From Mesobacillus harenae (lineage in GTDB: Bacteria; Bacillota; Bacilli; Bacillales; Cytobacillaceae): 64,000 nt of DNA. Below the pieces are notes generated by a model that made no database searches, was not told the DNA's origin, and saw nothing but the letters and a program-made list of their open reading frames with translations. Both the position numbers and the translations under genes were made by a program. The stretch is taken from contig NZ_JABUNR010000016.1 in assembly GCF_013343715.1 (NCBI RefSeq), positions 62,001-126,000 on the forward strand. The letters run 5' to 3'. This document shows, one piece after another, positions 45,761 through 53,847 of this stretch (its first letter is position 1; each line of letters begins with the position of its first letter).

Positions 45761-46215
45761 GACTGGTCACCTCTATCTTTAAACAGACGAAGAATATAAA
45801 AAATGGCCATTAAAATAGCTGCCATGGGCACAACTGCTGTAACGTACCCCATTTTTAAGAAAGGTACAGTTGAGACAGGTGCATCCCAGCCGATTTGCAT
45901 ATAAATATAACCGCCATATACAACAACCCCTAAGAAGATGAGAATTAGTATATAATTGATCTTCACGATGACAGTTTTGAGTACTGAAGGTAACTTATTG
46001 TAAAGAAAATCCACCTGGATATGTTCACGATCCCTCGTAACTAACACAGCTCCGAGAAAGGTCAACCAAATGTAGAAAAATCTCGAGAGTTCTTCTGTCC
46101 AAGCACTTGGGGCGTTGAAAATTAATCGATTTAATACCTGCAAGACAATAAGTAAAATCATGATAACTAGCATAAGAGTTACTGCAGTATTAAAAAATTT
46201 ATTTACCAGTTTCAT
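45757..46215 (-). CDS. TRAP transporter small permease DctQ
   Basis: A 152-residue protein with four hydrophobic segments. LQVLNRLIFNAPSAWTEEL then FYIWLTFLGAVLVTRDREHIQ is the DctQ signature. ATG 46215 is chosen because GGGGTGA, which contains the alternative GTG at 46224, is its ribosome binding site. Confidence 0.88.
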   Translation of the reverse strand: MKLVNKFFNTAVTLMLVIMILLIVLQVLNRLIFNAPSAWTEELSRFFYIWLTFLGAVLVTRDREHIQVDFLYNKLPSVLKTVIVKINYILILIFLGVVVYGGYIYMQIGWDAPVSTVPFLKMGYVTAVVPMAAILMAIFYILRLFKDRGDQS

Positions 46216-46283
46216 AGAAATCACCCCATTCCAAAAATGATACTATGGCAGCATAATTGATGCTGCCATAGTACTTGAGGCCC

Positions 46284-47300
46284 TTAATAATCAGCTTTTA
46301 CAGATTCGTAAAGTCCTGCTTTCATATGTTCATTAGCAATTTTTTGACCACTACCACTTAGTGCTTCAGTAAACAACTCAAGATCAATCTCGATAATTTC
46401 CATGCCTTCGTCTTCCAGTAGCTTCAAATACTCATCCTCAGAGTCTGTAAGCACTTGGTTACCAAGTTCTGTTGCTTCTGCTGCGGCAGTTAAAACTACC
46501 TCTTGTTGTTCTTCATTTAATTTATTCCAGCTCTCTTCCGAAATTTGGATTTTATAAATATCTCTAACATGACCAGTTAAAATTAAATAGTCCTGAACTT
46601 CATAGAATTGACTCTGAACAATCGTTTCTAATGGATTTTCCTGGGCATCAACGATTCCAGTTTGAAGCGCTGAATATAGCTCATTAAATGCTACGACAGT
46701 AGGGTTAACTCCTAGTGAGCCCCATGTATCGACCCATAATGGATTTTCAGGTAAACGTAACTTTAATCCTTCTAGATCCTCTGGAGTTTCAACTTTTTTA
46801 TTAGAGGTAACATGTCTAGGGCCACGGTCCATAATTGATAACGTACGGATTCCTTTTTGTTCAAGAATTTTCTCATCAATTTCTTTTCCAATTTCCCCAG
46901 TATAGACCGCATTTACATGTTCTTGATCTCTAAATAAGTAAGGTGCAGATAAAAAATGGTCTGGAAGCCAATAAACTACATCTGATAGACCAGATAGTGA
47001 AACATCAACCGAACCAGCGCTAACAGATTCCAAAATATCCCGTTCTCCTCCTAGGGACCCACTATCAAAAATTTCCACCTCTACTGAACCATCCGTTCCA
47101 CTTTCAACTAATTCTTTAAACTTGCTCATTGTTTGCCCAATTTGTCCATCTCCACCAGCAAAAGTTGTAGCGAATTTGAGTGTGACTTGCTTATCCCCTG
47201 CCCCATCTGAATTATTTTCACCACTAGTACTACTAGAACAAGCTGAAACAATAATACCCAACAAAAGGACTGTGCTTATAAGAAAAGAGCTTTTTTTCAT
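46284..47300 (-). CDS. TRAP transporter solute-binding lipoprotein DctP
   Basis: A 338-residue lipoprotein with signal peptide ending GIIVSAC (Cys21) and a Ser/Thr/Asn/Gly linker. The DctP core shows RDILESVSAGSVDVSLSG, TPEDLEGLKLRLPENP with the substrate-binding arginine, and VDAQENP. It binds ligand outside the membrane and hands it to the DctQM pair. About 70 bases separate it from dctQ. Confidence 0.9.
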   Translation of the reverse strand: MKKSSFLISTVLLLGIIVSACSSSTSGENNSDGAGDKQVTLKFATTFAGGDGQIGQTMSKFKELVESGTDGSVEVEIFDSGSLGGERDILESVSAGSVDVSLSGLSDVVYWLPDHFLSAPYLFRDQEHVNAVYTGEIGKEIDEKILEQKGIRTLSIMDRGPRHVTSNKKVETPEDLEGLKLRLPENPLWVDTWGSLGVNPTVVAFNELYSALQTGIVDAQENPLETIVQSQFYEVQDYLILTGHVRDIYKIQISEESWNKLNEEQQEVVLTAAAEATELGNQVLTDSEDEYLKLLEDEGMEIIEIDLELFTEALSGSGQKIANEHMKAGLYESVKADY

Positions 47301-47331
47301 TTATTTCCCTCCATTAATAGCTTCTAATTTA

Positions 47332-48342
47332 TTATTCTTCTACTTTTACTGGTTTTCCGGAATCGATAGACTGATGAGCAGCAGCAACAATAGCAGTGAC
47401 ATGATGAGAGCTTTCTACTGTCACGTAAGGTTCTTTATTATCTAGTACACAATCAACAAAGTGTTCGTTCGCATAGACTAGGGATCCTCTTAATCTTCCT
47501 GTCATCTCTACATTCAGTTGATTTCTTGGATAAATAAATACGTCATTATTTCCGTATTCGAGCTGCTCAGACTCCCTTTTCAAATGAAATATTTCTTCCT
47601 CAGTCACAATCTCTAGGAAAGAATCTGTTACGGAAGGATAAGTATTTGGATAGATCCAACAAGATTCAAAGGTTGCGATAGCCCCATTTTTGTATTTTGC
47701 TTGAATTTGAATGGCATCTGGTGTATTTATTCCTTTGCTTTTCAGAACTCTATTTACAGCTGTTGCATAGACCTCTTCTACTTGAGAATCAAAAAACCAA
47801 TTCATTAGATCAATGTCATGTGAGGATAAAAAATACGCTGATGAAGTATGATTTGACCATTTAATCAGCTCAGTAGGTACGGAGATTCTATCATTCTTTC
47901 TCGCGTATCCTACAATTGGGGAAAATTGATTTTTTTCTAATAATTGCTTAGTCTGTGCATATGAAGGAATCCAGCGGTGATTAAATAATGTCATGACTTT
48001 TAAATTCTGTTTCTTAGAGAATTCTACAATTTCTCGGCTCTCCCCAACCTTCATGGTTAAAGGTTTTTCTACCACCACATGTTTTCCAGCTTTTAACGCA
48101 TCCATAACAATGGGAAAATGAGTAAAATCCGGTGTTGCGATACAAACCATATCAATGTCTTCTCTCTCTAGCAGAGACTGGTACTCCTCATAATAGTCCA
48201 CATCAAATTGCTTACTTAGTTTTTTACCTGGTTCGTGATCAGCTGTAGATAGGGCGATTATTTCACTCCTGTGGTATTGGTCAAAAACAGCCATATGCTG
48301 CTTTCCCATTATTCCCCCACCAATTTGTCCTACTCTTAACAA
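47332..48342 (-). CDS. Gfo/Idh/MocA family oxidoreductase
   Basis: A 336-residue NAD(P)-dependent sugar oxidoreductase. The Rossmann motif GQIGGGIMGKQHMAVF is at the N-terminus, ATPDFTHFPIVMDALKAGKHVVVEKPLT has the conserved EKP, and SSHDIDLMNWFF holds the His/Asp region of the active site. Likely oxidises or epimerises the imported amino sugar before deacetylation. The start is TTG 48342 with AAGGGGG about 11 bases ahead. First gene of the minus-strand operon. Confidence 0.87.
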   Translation of the reverse strand: MLRVGQIGGGIMGKQHMAVFDQYHRSEIIALSTADHEPGKKLSKQFDVDYYEEYQSLLEREDIDMVCIATPDFTHFPIVMDALKAGKHVVVEKPLTMKVGESREIVEFSKKQNLKVMTLFNHRWIPSYAQTKQLLEKNQFSPIVGYARKNDRISVPTELIKWSNHTSSAYFLSSHDIDLMNWFFDSQVEEVYATAVNRVLKSKGINTPDAIQIQAKYKNGAIATFESCWIYPNTYPSVTDSFLEIVTEEEIFHLKRESEQLEYGNNDVFIYPRNQLNVEMTGRLRGSLVYANEHFVDCVLDNKEPYVTVESSHHVTAIVAAAHQSIDSGKPVKVEE

Positions 48343-48421
48343 AAGAAAAACCCCCTTATGATAGTTTTTTAATTTTGAAGAAATGTTCTATTAATACCTT
48401 TATTAGGATTAATTTAAGATT

Positions 48422-48451
48422 ATGATAACGTTAACAGTTCGAAAAAGTCAA
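48422..48451 (-). promoter_or_regulatory. Promoter of the TRAP/nagA operon with cre-like site
   Basis: Minus strand TTGACT (48446-48451), 18-base spacer, TATCAT (48422-48427). ATGATAACGTTAACAG at 48422-48437 matches the catabolite responsive element in 14 of 16 positions and covers the -10, which would allow CcpA repression. Confidence 0.55.
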
Positions 48452-48477
48452 TATTTTTTGAAAATTAGTACTAATTA

Positions 48478-48501
48478 TTGTATTATTAATACAAATATAA
48501 T
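48478..48501 (+). promoter_or_regulatory. ROK operator-like palindrome and -10 of the ROK gene
   Basis: TTGTATT ATT AATACAA (48478-48494) is a perfect 7+7 inverted repeat directly before TATAAT (48496-48501). A second perfect palindrome, ATTAGTACTAAT, lies at 48464-48475. Likely sites for the ROK protein encoded just downstream. Confidence 0.55.
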
Positions 48502-48542
48502 AGAATAACTGTAGAAGAATATATTTAGAAAGCAGGATCACG

Positions 48543-49754
48543 ATGAAAAATACTTCCATCCATCCAAGAAAAAAGATGTATAAAGGGGTGATTTTCAAAG
48601 CAGTTCAAAATCTCGGTCAAACTACTCGAGTTGAATTAAGCACAAAATTAGGTGTAAATAAGAATACCGTTTCAACTATTGTAGACGAACTTATTTATGA
48701 AGGCTTGATCAAAGAAGGCGGTACTGTTTCAACTAAAAATGTTGGGAGGAACCCTACTAATTTAGAAGTGGACCCAGAAGCCTTTCAAATCATCGGTATG
48801 TCCATATCTGCCGATCAAATTATTCTTACTTTAACGGACTTTCATGGTAAACCCATCCATACAGAGCTTTCTAAAAACACATCCCATGATGTTGATTCTG
48901 TCAAGAATAAGATAATTGAGATGATACGCAATACATTAAATCAATTTAAAGATAAGAAAACGTTAGGGATTGGAATTGGTGTCCCGGGAATTCTTAGTGA
49001 CAATAAAGAAGGGATCAAATATTCCAGTCACCTTAAATGGAACAACGTTGAATTAAAAAGGTTAATTATAGAAGAGCTAGATATGGAAATTAATATTCAA
49101 CTAAATAACAGTGTGAAAATGGCAGCTATTGGTGAGATCTATCAATCGAGTGTAACCAACAAGGAGACAGTCTTTTATTGCAATATCGGTCATGGGGTTG
49201 GCGGAAGCATTGTAATAGACGGGAAAACGTTAGAGGGTGCAAATCATTCTGCAGGTGAATTTGGACATATCACCATCGATCCCAGTGGTCCTCTTTGCAA
49301 TTGTGGCAATAGGGGTTGCCTTGAATCATTGATTTCTTCCCCGAATTTAGTTTATTTAGCCATAGAAAAAATACGGTCTAATCCAGATTCTCCAATGAAT
49401 GATCTACTTCAGAATTCCATTCAAGCTATCGAAATAGAGGATCTAGTTGCTTTTGCAAATAAACGGGAAGCAATTGCCGTTGAGATCATCAGGCAGGCTG
49501 GTCAGTACCTAGGCACAGGGTTAAGCTATGTGGTTAATCTTCTTAATCCCGATCGAATAATCTTATCAGGTAACATTGTAAAAGCAGAAGAGATTCTTTT
49601 TGAATCTATTAAAACCGAACTAAGAAAAAGATGCCTACCAACATCACTACAAACGATCCAAATAGAAAGTAGTTCCCTAGGGACTTTTGCTGTATCTATT
49701 GGCGCTGCCACGTCTGTGATTTATGACTGGGTACCAAAGAATAATACTAAATAG
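48543..49754 (+). CDS. ROK-family transcriptional regulator (NagC/XylR-type)
   Basis: A 403-residue repressor. The N-terminal winged helix contains TRVELSTKLGVNKNTVSTIVDELIYEG (about residues 28-54). The ROK domain follows with GIGVPGILS, the sugar-binding glutamate and histidine in HSAGEFGHITID, and the zinc motif C-x-C-x4-C in CNCGNRGCLES. It likely binds an amino sugar or its phosphate. ATG 48543 follows CAGGA. Transcribed with nagB, and probably controls both divergent arms of this module. Confidence 0.9.
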   Translation: MKNTSIHPRKKMYKGVIFKAVQNLGQTTRVELSTKLGVNKNTVSTIVDELIYEGLIKEGGTVSTKNVGRNPTNLEVDPEAFQIIGMSISADQIILTLTDFHGKPIHTELSKNTSHDVDSVKNKIIEMIRNTLNQFKDKKTLGIGIGVPGILSDNKEGIKYSSHLKWNNVELKRLIIEELDMEINIQLNNSVKMAAIGEIYQSSVTNKETVFYCNIGHGVGGSIVIDGKTLEGANHSAGEFGHITIDPSGPLCNCGNRGCLESLISSPNLVYLAIEKIRSNPDSPMNDLLQNSIQAIEIEDLVAFANKREAIAVEIIRQAGQYLGTGLSYVVNLLNPDRIILSGNIVKAEEILFESIKTELRKRCLPTSLQTIQIESSSLGTFAVSIGAATSVIYDWVPKNNTK

Positions 49755-49765
49755 GAGGATTTAAA

Positions 49766-50497
49766 ATGATAATAAATACTTATAGAACTGCCGACGAATT
49801 AGGTGAGCAAGCAGCCGTCCAGGCAGAAAAATATCTTAACGAGGCAATTAAACAGAAGGGATATGCACGATTGATTCTATCAACGGGAGCTTCCCAGTTT
49901 GAGTTCCTCAAAAATCTTATCACTAAGGAAATTGATTGGACAAAAGTAGAGATGTTCCATCTGGATGAATATCTAAACCTCTCCATTGAACATAAAGCCA
50001 GCTTTCGAAAATATTTAAAAGAGCGTTTTATTAATCATGTAAACTTAAAGGAAGCCTACCTGATTAATGGAGAACAGGACCCAAGTGTGATTATTGATGA
50101 GCTATCTAAGAAACTAAATGAAAAACCAGTAGACCTTGCCCTGATCGGAATTGGAGAGAATGCCCATATTGCTTTTAATGACCCCCCTGCTGATTTCAAT
50201 ACTCAAGATTCCTACATCGTGGTAGACCTAGACGATGATTGTAAATATCAACAGGTGAACGAAGGGTGGTTTTGTGACCTTAGTGAAGTTCCAAATCAAG
50301 CCATTTCTATGACGGTTTCTCAAATCCTAAAAAGTAATGTGATTATTTCCGTAGTTCCTCATAAAGCGAAAGCTCATGCCATTAAACAAACGGTAGAGAA
50401 CGAGGTATCAAACCAACTACCAGCTACAGCCTTAAAGAATCACCCTAATTGGCATTTATTCTTAGATACGAATTCAGCAAGTGAATTAAAAAATTAA
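49766..50497 (+). CDS. nagB: Glucosamine-6-phosphate deaminase
   Basis: A 243-residue NagB/SOL family enzyme that turns glucosamine-6-phosphate into fructose-6-phosphate and ammonia. LILSTGASQFEFL is the phosphate-binding loop, MFHLDEYLNL carries the catalytic aspartate and LIGIGENAHIAFNDPP the Glu/His relay (GENAHIAF where many have GxNGHIGF). Starts 12 bases after the ROK gene behind AGGAGG. Confidence 0.9.
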   Translation: MIINTYRTADELGEQAAVQAEKYLNEAIKQKGYARLILSTGASQFEFLKNLITKEIDWTKVEMFHLDEYLNLSIEHKASFRKYLKERFINHVNLKEAYLINGEQDPSVIIDELSKKLNEKPVDLALIGIGENAHIAFNDPPADFNTQDSYIVVDLDDDCKYQQVNEGWFCDLSEVPNQAISMTVSQILKSNVIISVVPHKAKAHAIKQTVENEVSNQLPATALKNHPNWHLFLDTNSASELKN

Positions 50498-50851
50498 CCT
50501 TATATGCACAAACAACACCCTTCAATTTCTTAGGGTGTTGTTTTTTTGAAAATTCACGCGTAGGTCCGAGGTAGAAACTCGGGACAAGAAAACCAGGTAC
50601 CTGCCCTAGCATCCACATAATCTTGGCTCCATTATCCCAACAGAACCCTTCCTTTGCCTCAAAACACCCCAAATCGTTCCTAACTCCCCAATTTCGGCTT
50701 CAGAAATGACTTTTCACTCCTAAATCAGATAGTTAGCACTCTTTCCCATGTTAAAAGTGAATTGGGGCTGGTAGCTAGAAATCTTTAATCTCATTATGGT
50801 AGAGGTACCCGGGAATACATTGGCAAGGCGCGCTTTCTGAAGGGATTCAGA
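50498..50851. other. 354-bp gap
   Basis: After the nagB terminator I see no gene and no repeat in 50548-50851. A promoter for the following sigma factor gene must lie here, but no standard -35/-10 pair stands out. Confidence 0.6.
50513..50547 (+). terminator. Terminator after nagB
   Basis: CAACACCCT pairs perfectly with AGGGTGTTG around a 10-base loop and is followed by seven Ts. Confidence 0.93.
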
Positions 50852-51346
50852 ATGGAAAGCTTCGAACAGGTTACCACTCAATACACACCGATGATCCACA
50901 AAATCATGAACTCTTTGAATATCTATACTAATAAGGATGAGTTTTTCCAGCTCGGCCTCATCTCTTTATGGGAAGCTTATAACCGGTTTGATCCGGAAAA
51001 GGGCGGTTTCACCAATTATGCTTACACGTATATCAAGGGAAAGTTTCTCACTGAAATGACTCAGACCAATAAACGAAACGAATATCAGGTATCGGCTGCG
51101 GAGGAATTCTGGGACTATGTTGTTGACGAGCTCACCACCTGCCCTTTAGAAGAAGAGATTCTTCTCTCTTATTGTAAAAGCAGTCAGTTGACGGAAAACC
51201 AGACAAAATGGGTGATCTATTATTGTCTAAAAGGATTTGATACAAAGGAAATAGCAGAAATTGAACAAGTTTCTTTATCAGCGGTAAAGAATTGGAAGGC
51301 GGGTGCTAAGGAAAAATTAAAGCTGGCAATCCAGGCGGAAGGATAA
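50852..51346 (+). CDS. Small sigma-70-family RNA polymerase sigma factor
   Basis: A 164-residue sigma factor. FFQLGLISLWEAYNRFDPEKGGFTNYAYTYIKG is region 2 (core binding and -10 recognition). TENQTKWVIYYCLKGFDTKEIAEIEQVSLSAVKNWKAGAKEKL is region 4 with a helix-turn-helix. The short region 2-4 layout without an anti-sigma gene next to it resembles competence- or phage-associated alternative sigma factors in Firmicutes. ATG 50852 follows GAAGGGA. ComK-family genes lie a few kb downstream, which makes a competence-like circuit worth testing. Confidence 0.83.
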   Translation: MESFEQVTTQYTPMIHKIMNSLNIYTNKDEFFQLGLISLWEAYNRFDPEKGGFTNYAYTYIKGKFLTEMTQTNKRNEYQVSAAEEFWDYVVDELTTCPLEEEILLSYCKSSQLTENQTKWVIYYCLKGFDTKEIAEIEQVSLSAVKNWKAGAKEKLKLAIQAEG

Positions 51347-51468
51347 TAGTTTAAGCTATTGGATACCGTCCCTCTGCTTCAAAACTTGAAAGATAAAGCA
51401 GACATTGCTAAAAAAGGCCTGTCACATTGAACTAGGACCTGTTTTACGGACAGTTTAATAAAAAGTGC

Positions 51469-52382
51469 CTAAGCAGCTAACAAGTGATCTCGGTATTGTA
51501 CCGGGGTCATTTTTTTAAGCTCCCATTGATAACGATGACAGTTATATTCCTCGATTACTCGGTCTACTTCTTCCTTCACTTCATAAAAAGTATCACATGA
51601 TTTATATTCGGCCAAATCTTTAAAGTGCCCAAAGAAACTTTCCATTGGCGCATTATCCCAACAATTTCCCTTTCGGGACATAGACTGCGTTATATTCAGT
51701 TCTCTTACCCGCTTTTGAAATTCAGGATGGGTATAATGAAAACCTTGATCGGAATGCAACATTGCATCAGGAGGAAAATGATGATCAACGGCATCCTCCA
51801 ACCGTTCCAAGGTCTTATAAACCATACTCATTTCCAGTGACCTCGACAAATAATAAGCCAGAATTTCCTTAGTGGCAACATCTTTCACACAGGACAAATA
51901 TGCCTTTTGCCCGTTGCCATAATACAAATAGGTAACGTCGGTCAGAAGGACTTTTCCAGGCTCATTCTGTTGAAATTTACGTTTTAGGAGGTTAGGACAG
52001 GTTAGGTGCTCCTGTGTTGCTTTAGCCATCTTACGATAAGGGTTAGCTTTCCGGATCTTTGCCACAAGCCGATACTTGGCCATCAGCCTTCTGATTTTCT
52101 TGTGATTCATAACTACGAAATAGTCATTCTCCAAAATCATTTTAATTTGAAGGGCACCTACCTTTTCCTTCTTATTAAGAAAAATATCCCTGATCAATTT
52201 GATATCCTGTTCATCCTGATTCTCCCTCGTTTGACGAGAAGGAGCAGCATTGATCCAATCATAATAGCCGCTTCGGCTTACCCCTGCGAGTCCACAAAGA
52301 TAGGAAACAGCATTCTTTAATTGGTGTGCTCGAATGGTTTTATCAATAAGAGAGAATTTCTCTGCCTCCGTTAGAATCGTTT
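51469..52382 (-). CDS. IS3-family transposase OrfB (DDE integrase core)
   Basis: The catalytic domain shows LLTDVTYLYYG, MLHSDQGFHYT and NAPMESFFGHFK, giving the D, D and E residues. The first ATG is at 52197, but the same frame is open to about 52382 and encodes a normal IS3 HTH_21 region (TIRAHQLKNAVSYLCGLAGVSRSGYYDW), so the protein is made as an OrfAB fusion through a -1 shift in the A-rich end of orfA (GAAGAAGAAACG). Residues after position 27 of the extended form correspond to a complete, apparently active enzyme. Confidence 0.88.
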
Positions 52383-52802
52383 CTTCTTCATCGCCTGCCT
52401 CTCTAGTTCTTCGAGCTTTTTTAGGAAGTCATTCTCGGCTTCAAGGAATTTAATCCTGGCTTCCACTTTCTTGAGTTTATCCTCCACGGAGAGAGCCTTT
52501 GAGGAAGGCCTTCCAGGACTGCCTTTTCCTCTACGCTCCACAAGAAGTCCATCTTTACCGTACCGGTGGTACGTTTCACGCCAGCGCTGAAGACACCTCT
52601 TAGGTTGTTTTTTGCCTATCAACTCAAGATCAAATCCGTGGTCAATAAAAATCTGTGCTGGAGTTTTTCCCTGCTTATATTCTTCAACGGCTTTAATCTT
52701 AAATTCCCGGCTATAAGATATAGATCGCTCAGAAGCGCTTAGAACGATTGGGTTTTTCTCGAGTTCCTTTATCTGAAAATCATTATATATATATTTACTC
52801 AT
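52371..52802 (-). CDS. IS3-family OrfA (helix-turn-helix DNA-binding protein)
   Basis: A 143-residue protein with an N-terminal helix-turn-helix (YSREFKIKAVEEYKQGKTPAQIFIDHGF), a second basic segment (RRGKGSPGRPSSKALS) and a C-terminal leucine-zipper-like coiled coil (VEDKLKKVEARIKFLEAEN). It recognises the terminal repeats. Its last codons overlap the extended orfB frame, as expected for programmed frameshifting. Starts at ATG 52802 behind GGAGG. Confidence 0.88.
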   Translation of the reverse strand: MSKYIYNDFQIKELEKNPIVLSASERSISYSREFKIKAVEEYKQGKTPAQIFIDHGFDLELIGKKQPKRCLQRWRETYHRYGKDGLLVERRGKGSPGRPSSKALSVEDKLKKVEARIKFLEAENDFLKKLEELERQAMKKKRF

Positions 52803-52844
52803 GGTAATCCTCCGTTCTTCTCCTCACTAAATCTATTGAAACAC

Positions 52845-52894
52845 AAAAAACCCCGTGTAAGGGACACTTTTTTATCGGTGTCCGTTACACGGGG
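52845..52894 (-). terminator. Terminator at the IS end, facing orfA
   Basis: CCCCGTGTAAGGGACAC pairs with GTGTCCGTTACACGGGG (one mismatch) and on the minus strand is followed by six Ts. It overlaps the right terminal repeat and would stop outside transcripts from entering the transposase genes. Confidence 0.8.
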
Positions 52895-52946
52895 TATAGC
52901 TCAATTGACAGACCTTTTTTTGTTATGAAGTTTCGGTACCGTGCTT

Positions 52947-53025
52947 CTATTAATCAATCATTTGATTAATAGAATACTCCACGTCCCCCAAGATTCTTTC
53001 CTCTTTAATTAAACGTTTGATTAAA
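52947..53025. promoter_or_regulatory. Two operator-like palindromes (TTAATCA/TGATTAA type)
   Basis: CTATTAATCA-ATCATT-TGATTAATAG (52947-52972) has perfect 10-bp arms. TTTAATTAAACGTTTGATTAAA (53004-53025) is a 22-bp palindrome with one mismatched pair. TetR-family operators often look like this; no TetR gene is in the window. They lie upstream of the gene at 53175. Confidence 0.45.
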
Positions 53026-53174
53026 CATGTTTTATCCATGCTTCTGTGTGTTTTTTGCTGGCTGGTGTATAGATATAGATGCTTCTGAAAAATGTTGGAA
53101 TGGTGTGTGATTTTGTCTGTGCTCCTGATAATTATAGACTAGAACAAATTTACATTAAATTGAGGAGGAGATTT

Positions 53175-53801
53175 ATGGCTAGTAATAAGTTGTTTGATTT
53201 TGTTGAGGAAGTGGTCCCTACACAGAAGCTTACTGAAGGTGTTGATTTTGAAATAATCTCCTATGCTACTTATGACCCTGTTGAGTTCGAATTGATCTCT
53301 GCCGACAAGTACTTTGGAATCGATACTCTGGCGATGCTTGCGAGCCGGTCGCCTCGCTCCACGAAGGCTTTGGGAAAAATGATTGCCAAAGAGGCAGCAC
53401 GAAAAAGTGGAAGGATTCCGGTTCATGTGGTTCCCACTCCCCTTCCTGATAGCCCTGCCACATCATTTTACATTCTGAAGAACACGGCCGATATCAGTCT
53501 GGCTCTCTCCCTTGGGTTCGGGACAGCAAGGCTGTTGAATCCTAAATATGGGAGAGGAATCATGCTTTATTATTTTTTGCCATATGAAGAGGACCCCGAG
53601 GAATTTATTGAAGACTTGTTGGAGGAGATGGTCAGGTTAAAATGCTATCTCCAGATGGCTGAAAAAGGCGCCTTCCATGAACCTGGACTGGAAGAAGCAT
53701 TGGAAGCGACAGGATTGATCCTCACCCCCACATTGGTCAGCAGGATCTATGCTGCACTTGACCGTTCAAAAGCTGAATTACACATCTTTCCAAACAGGTA
53801 G
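53175..53801 (+). CDS. Unrecognised protein preceding an HNH nuclease gene
   Basis: A 208-residue protein with no signal peptide or membrane segment. It is moderately acidic; ARSPRSTKALGKMIAKEAARKSGRIPVHVVPTPLP (here abbreviated by its basic, proline-ended character, about residues 54-90) precedes an acidic helix-rich half (EEDPEEFIEDLLEEMVRLK). I do not recognise a family. GGAGGAG precedes ATG 53175, so it is well translated; a longer frame begins at 53079 without such a site. It is 46 bases upstream of the HNH gene and most likely in one operon with it. Confidence 0.72.
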   Translation: MASNKLFDFVEEVVPTQKLTEGVDFEIISYATYDPVEFELISADKYFGIDTLAMLASRSPRSTKALGKMIAKEAARKSGRIPVHVVPTPLPDSPATSFYILKNTADISLALSLGFGTARLLNPKYGRGIMLYYFLPYEEDPEEFIEDLLEEMVRLKCYLQMAEKGAFHEPGLEEALEATGLILTPTLVSRIYAALDRSKAELHIFPNR

Positions 53802-53847
53802 GGCCCAGCCCGCCTATTTTTTTTGAAAAAACAAGGAGGAATTCAAT

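Larger units (their letters stand above)
51420..52910 (-). mobile_element. IS3-family insertion sequence
   Basis: About 1.49 kb. Ends form a long imperfect inverted repeat: TGTCACATTGAACTAGGACC at 51420 against TGTCAATTGAGCTATACCCC read inward from 52910, continuing through ACGGACA and ATAAAAA-AGTG. It contains orfA and orfB of the IS150-like group on the minus strand. No clear target duplication: the flanking bases are GGCC and GACC, themselves nearly complementary. The exact ends could lie a few bases further out. Confidence 0.85.
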
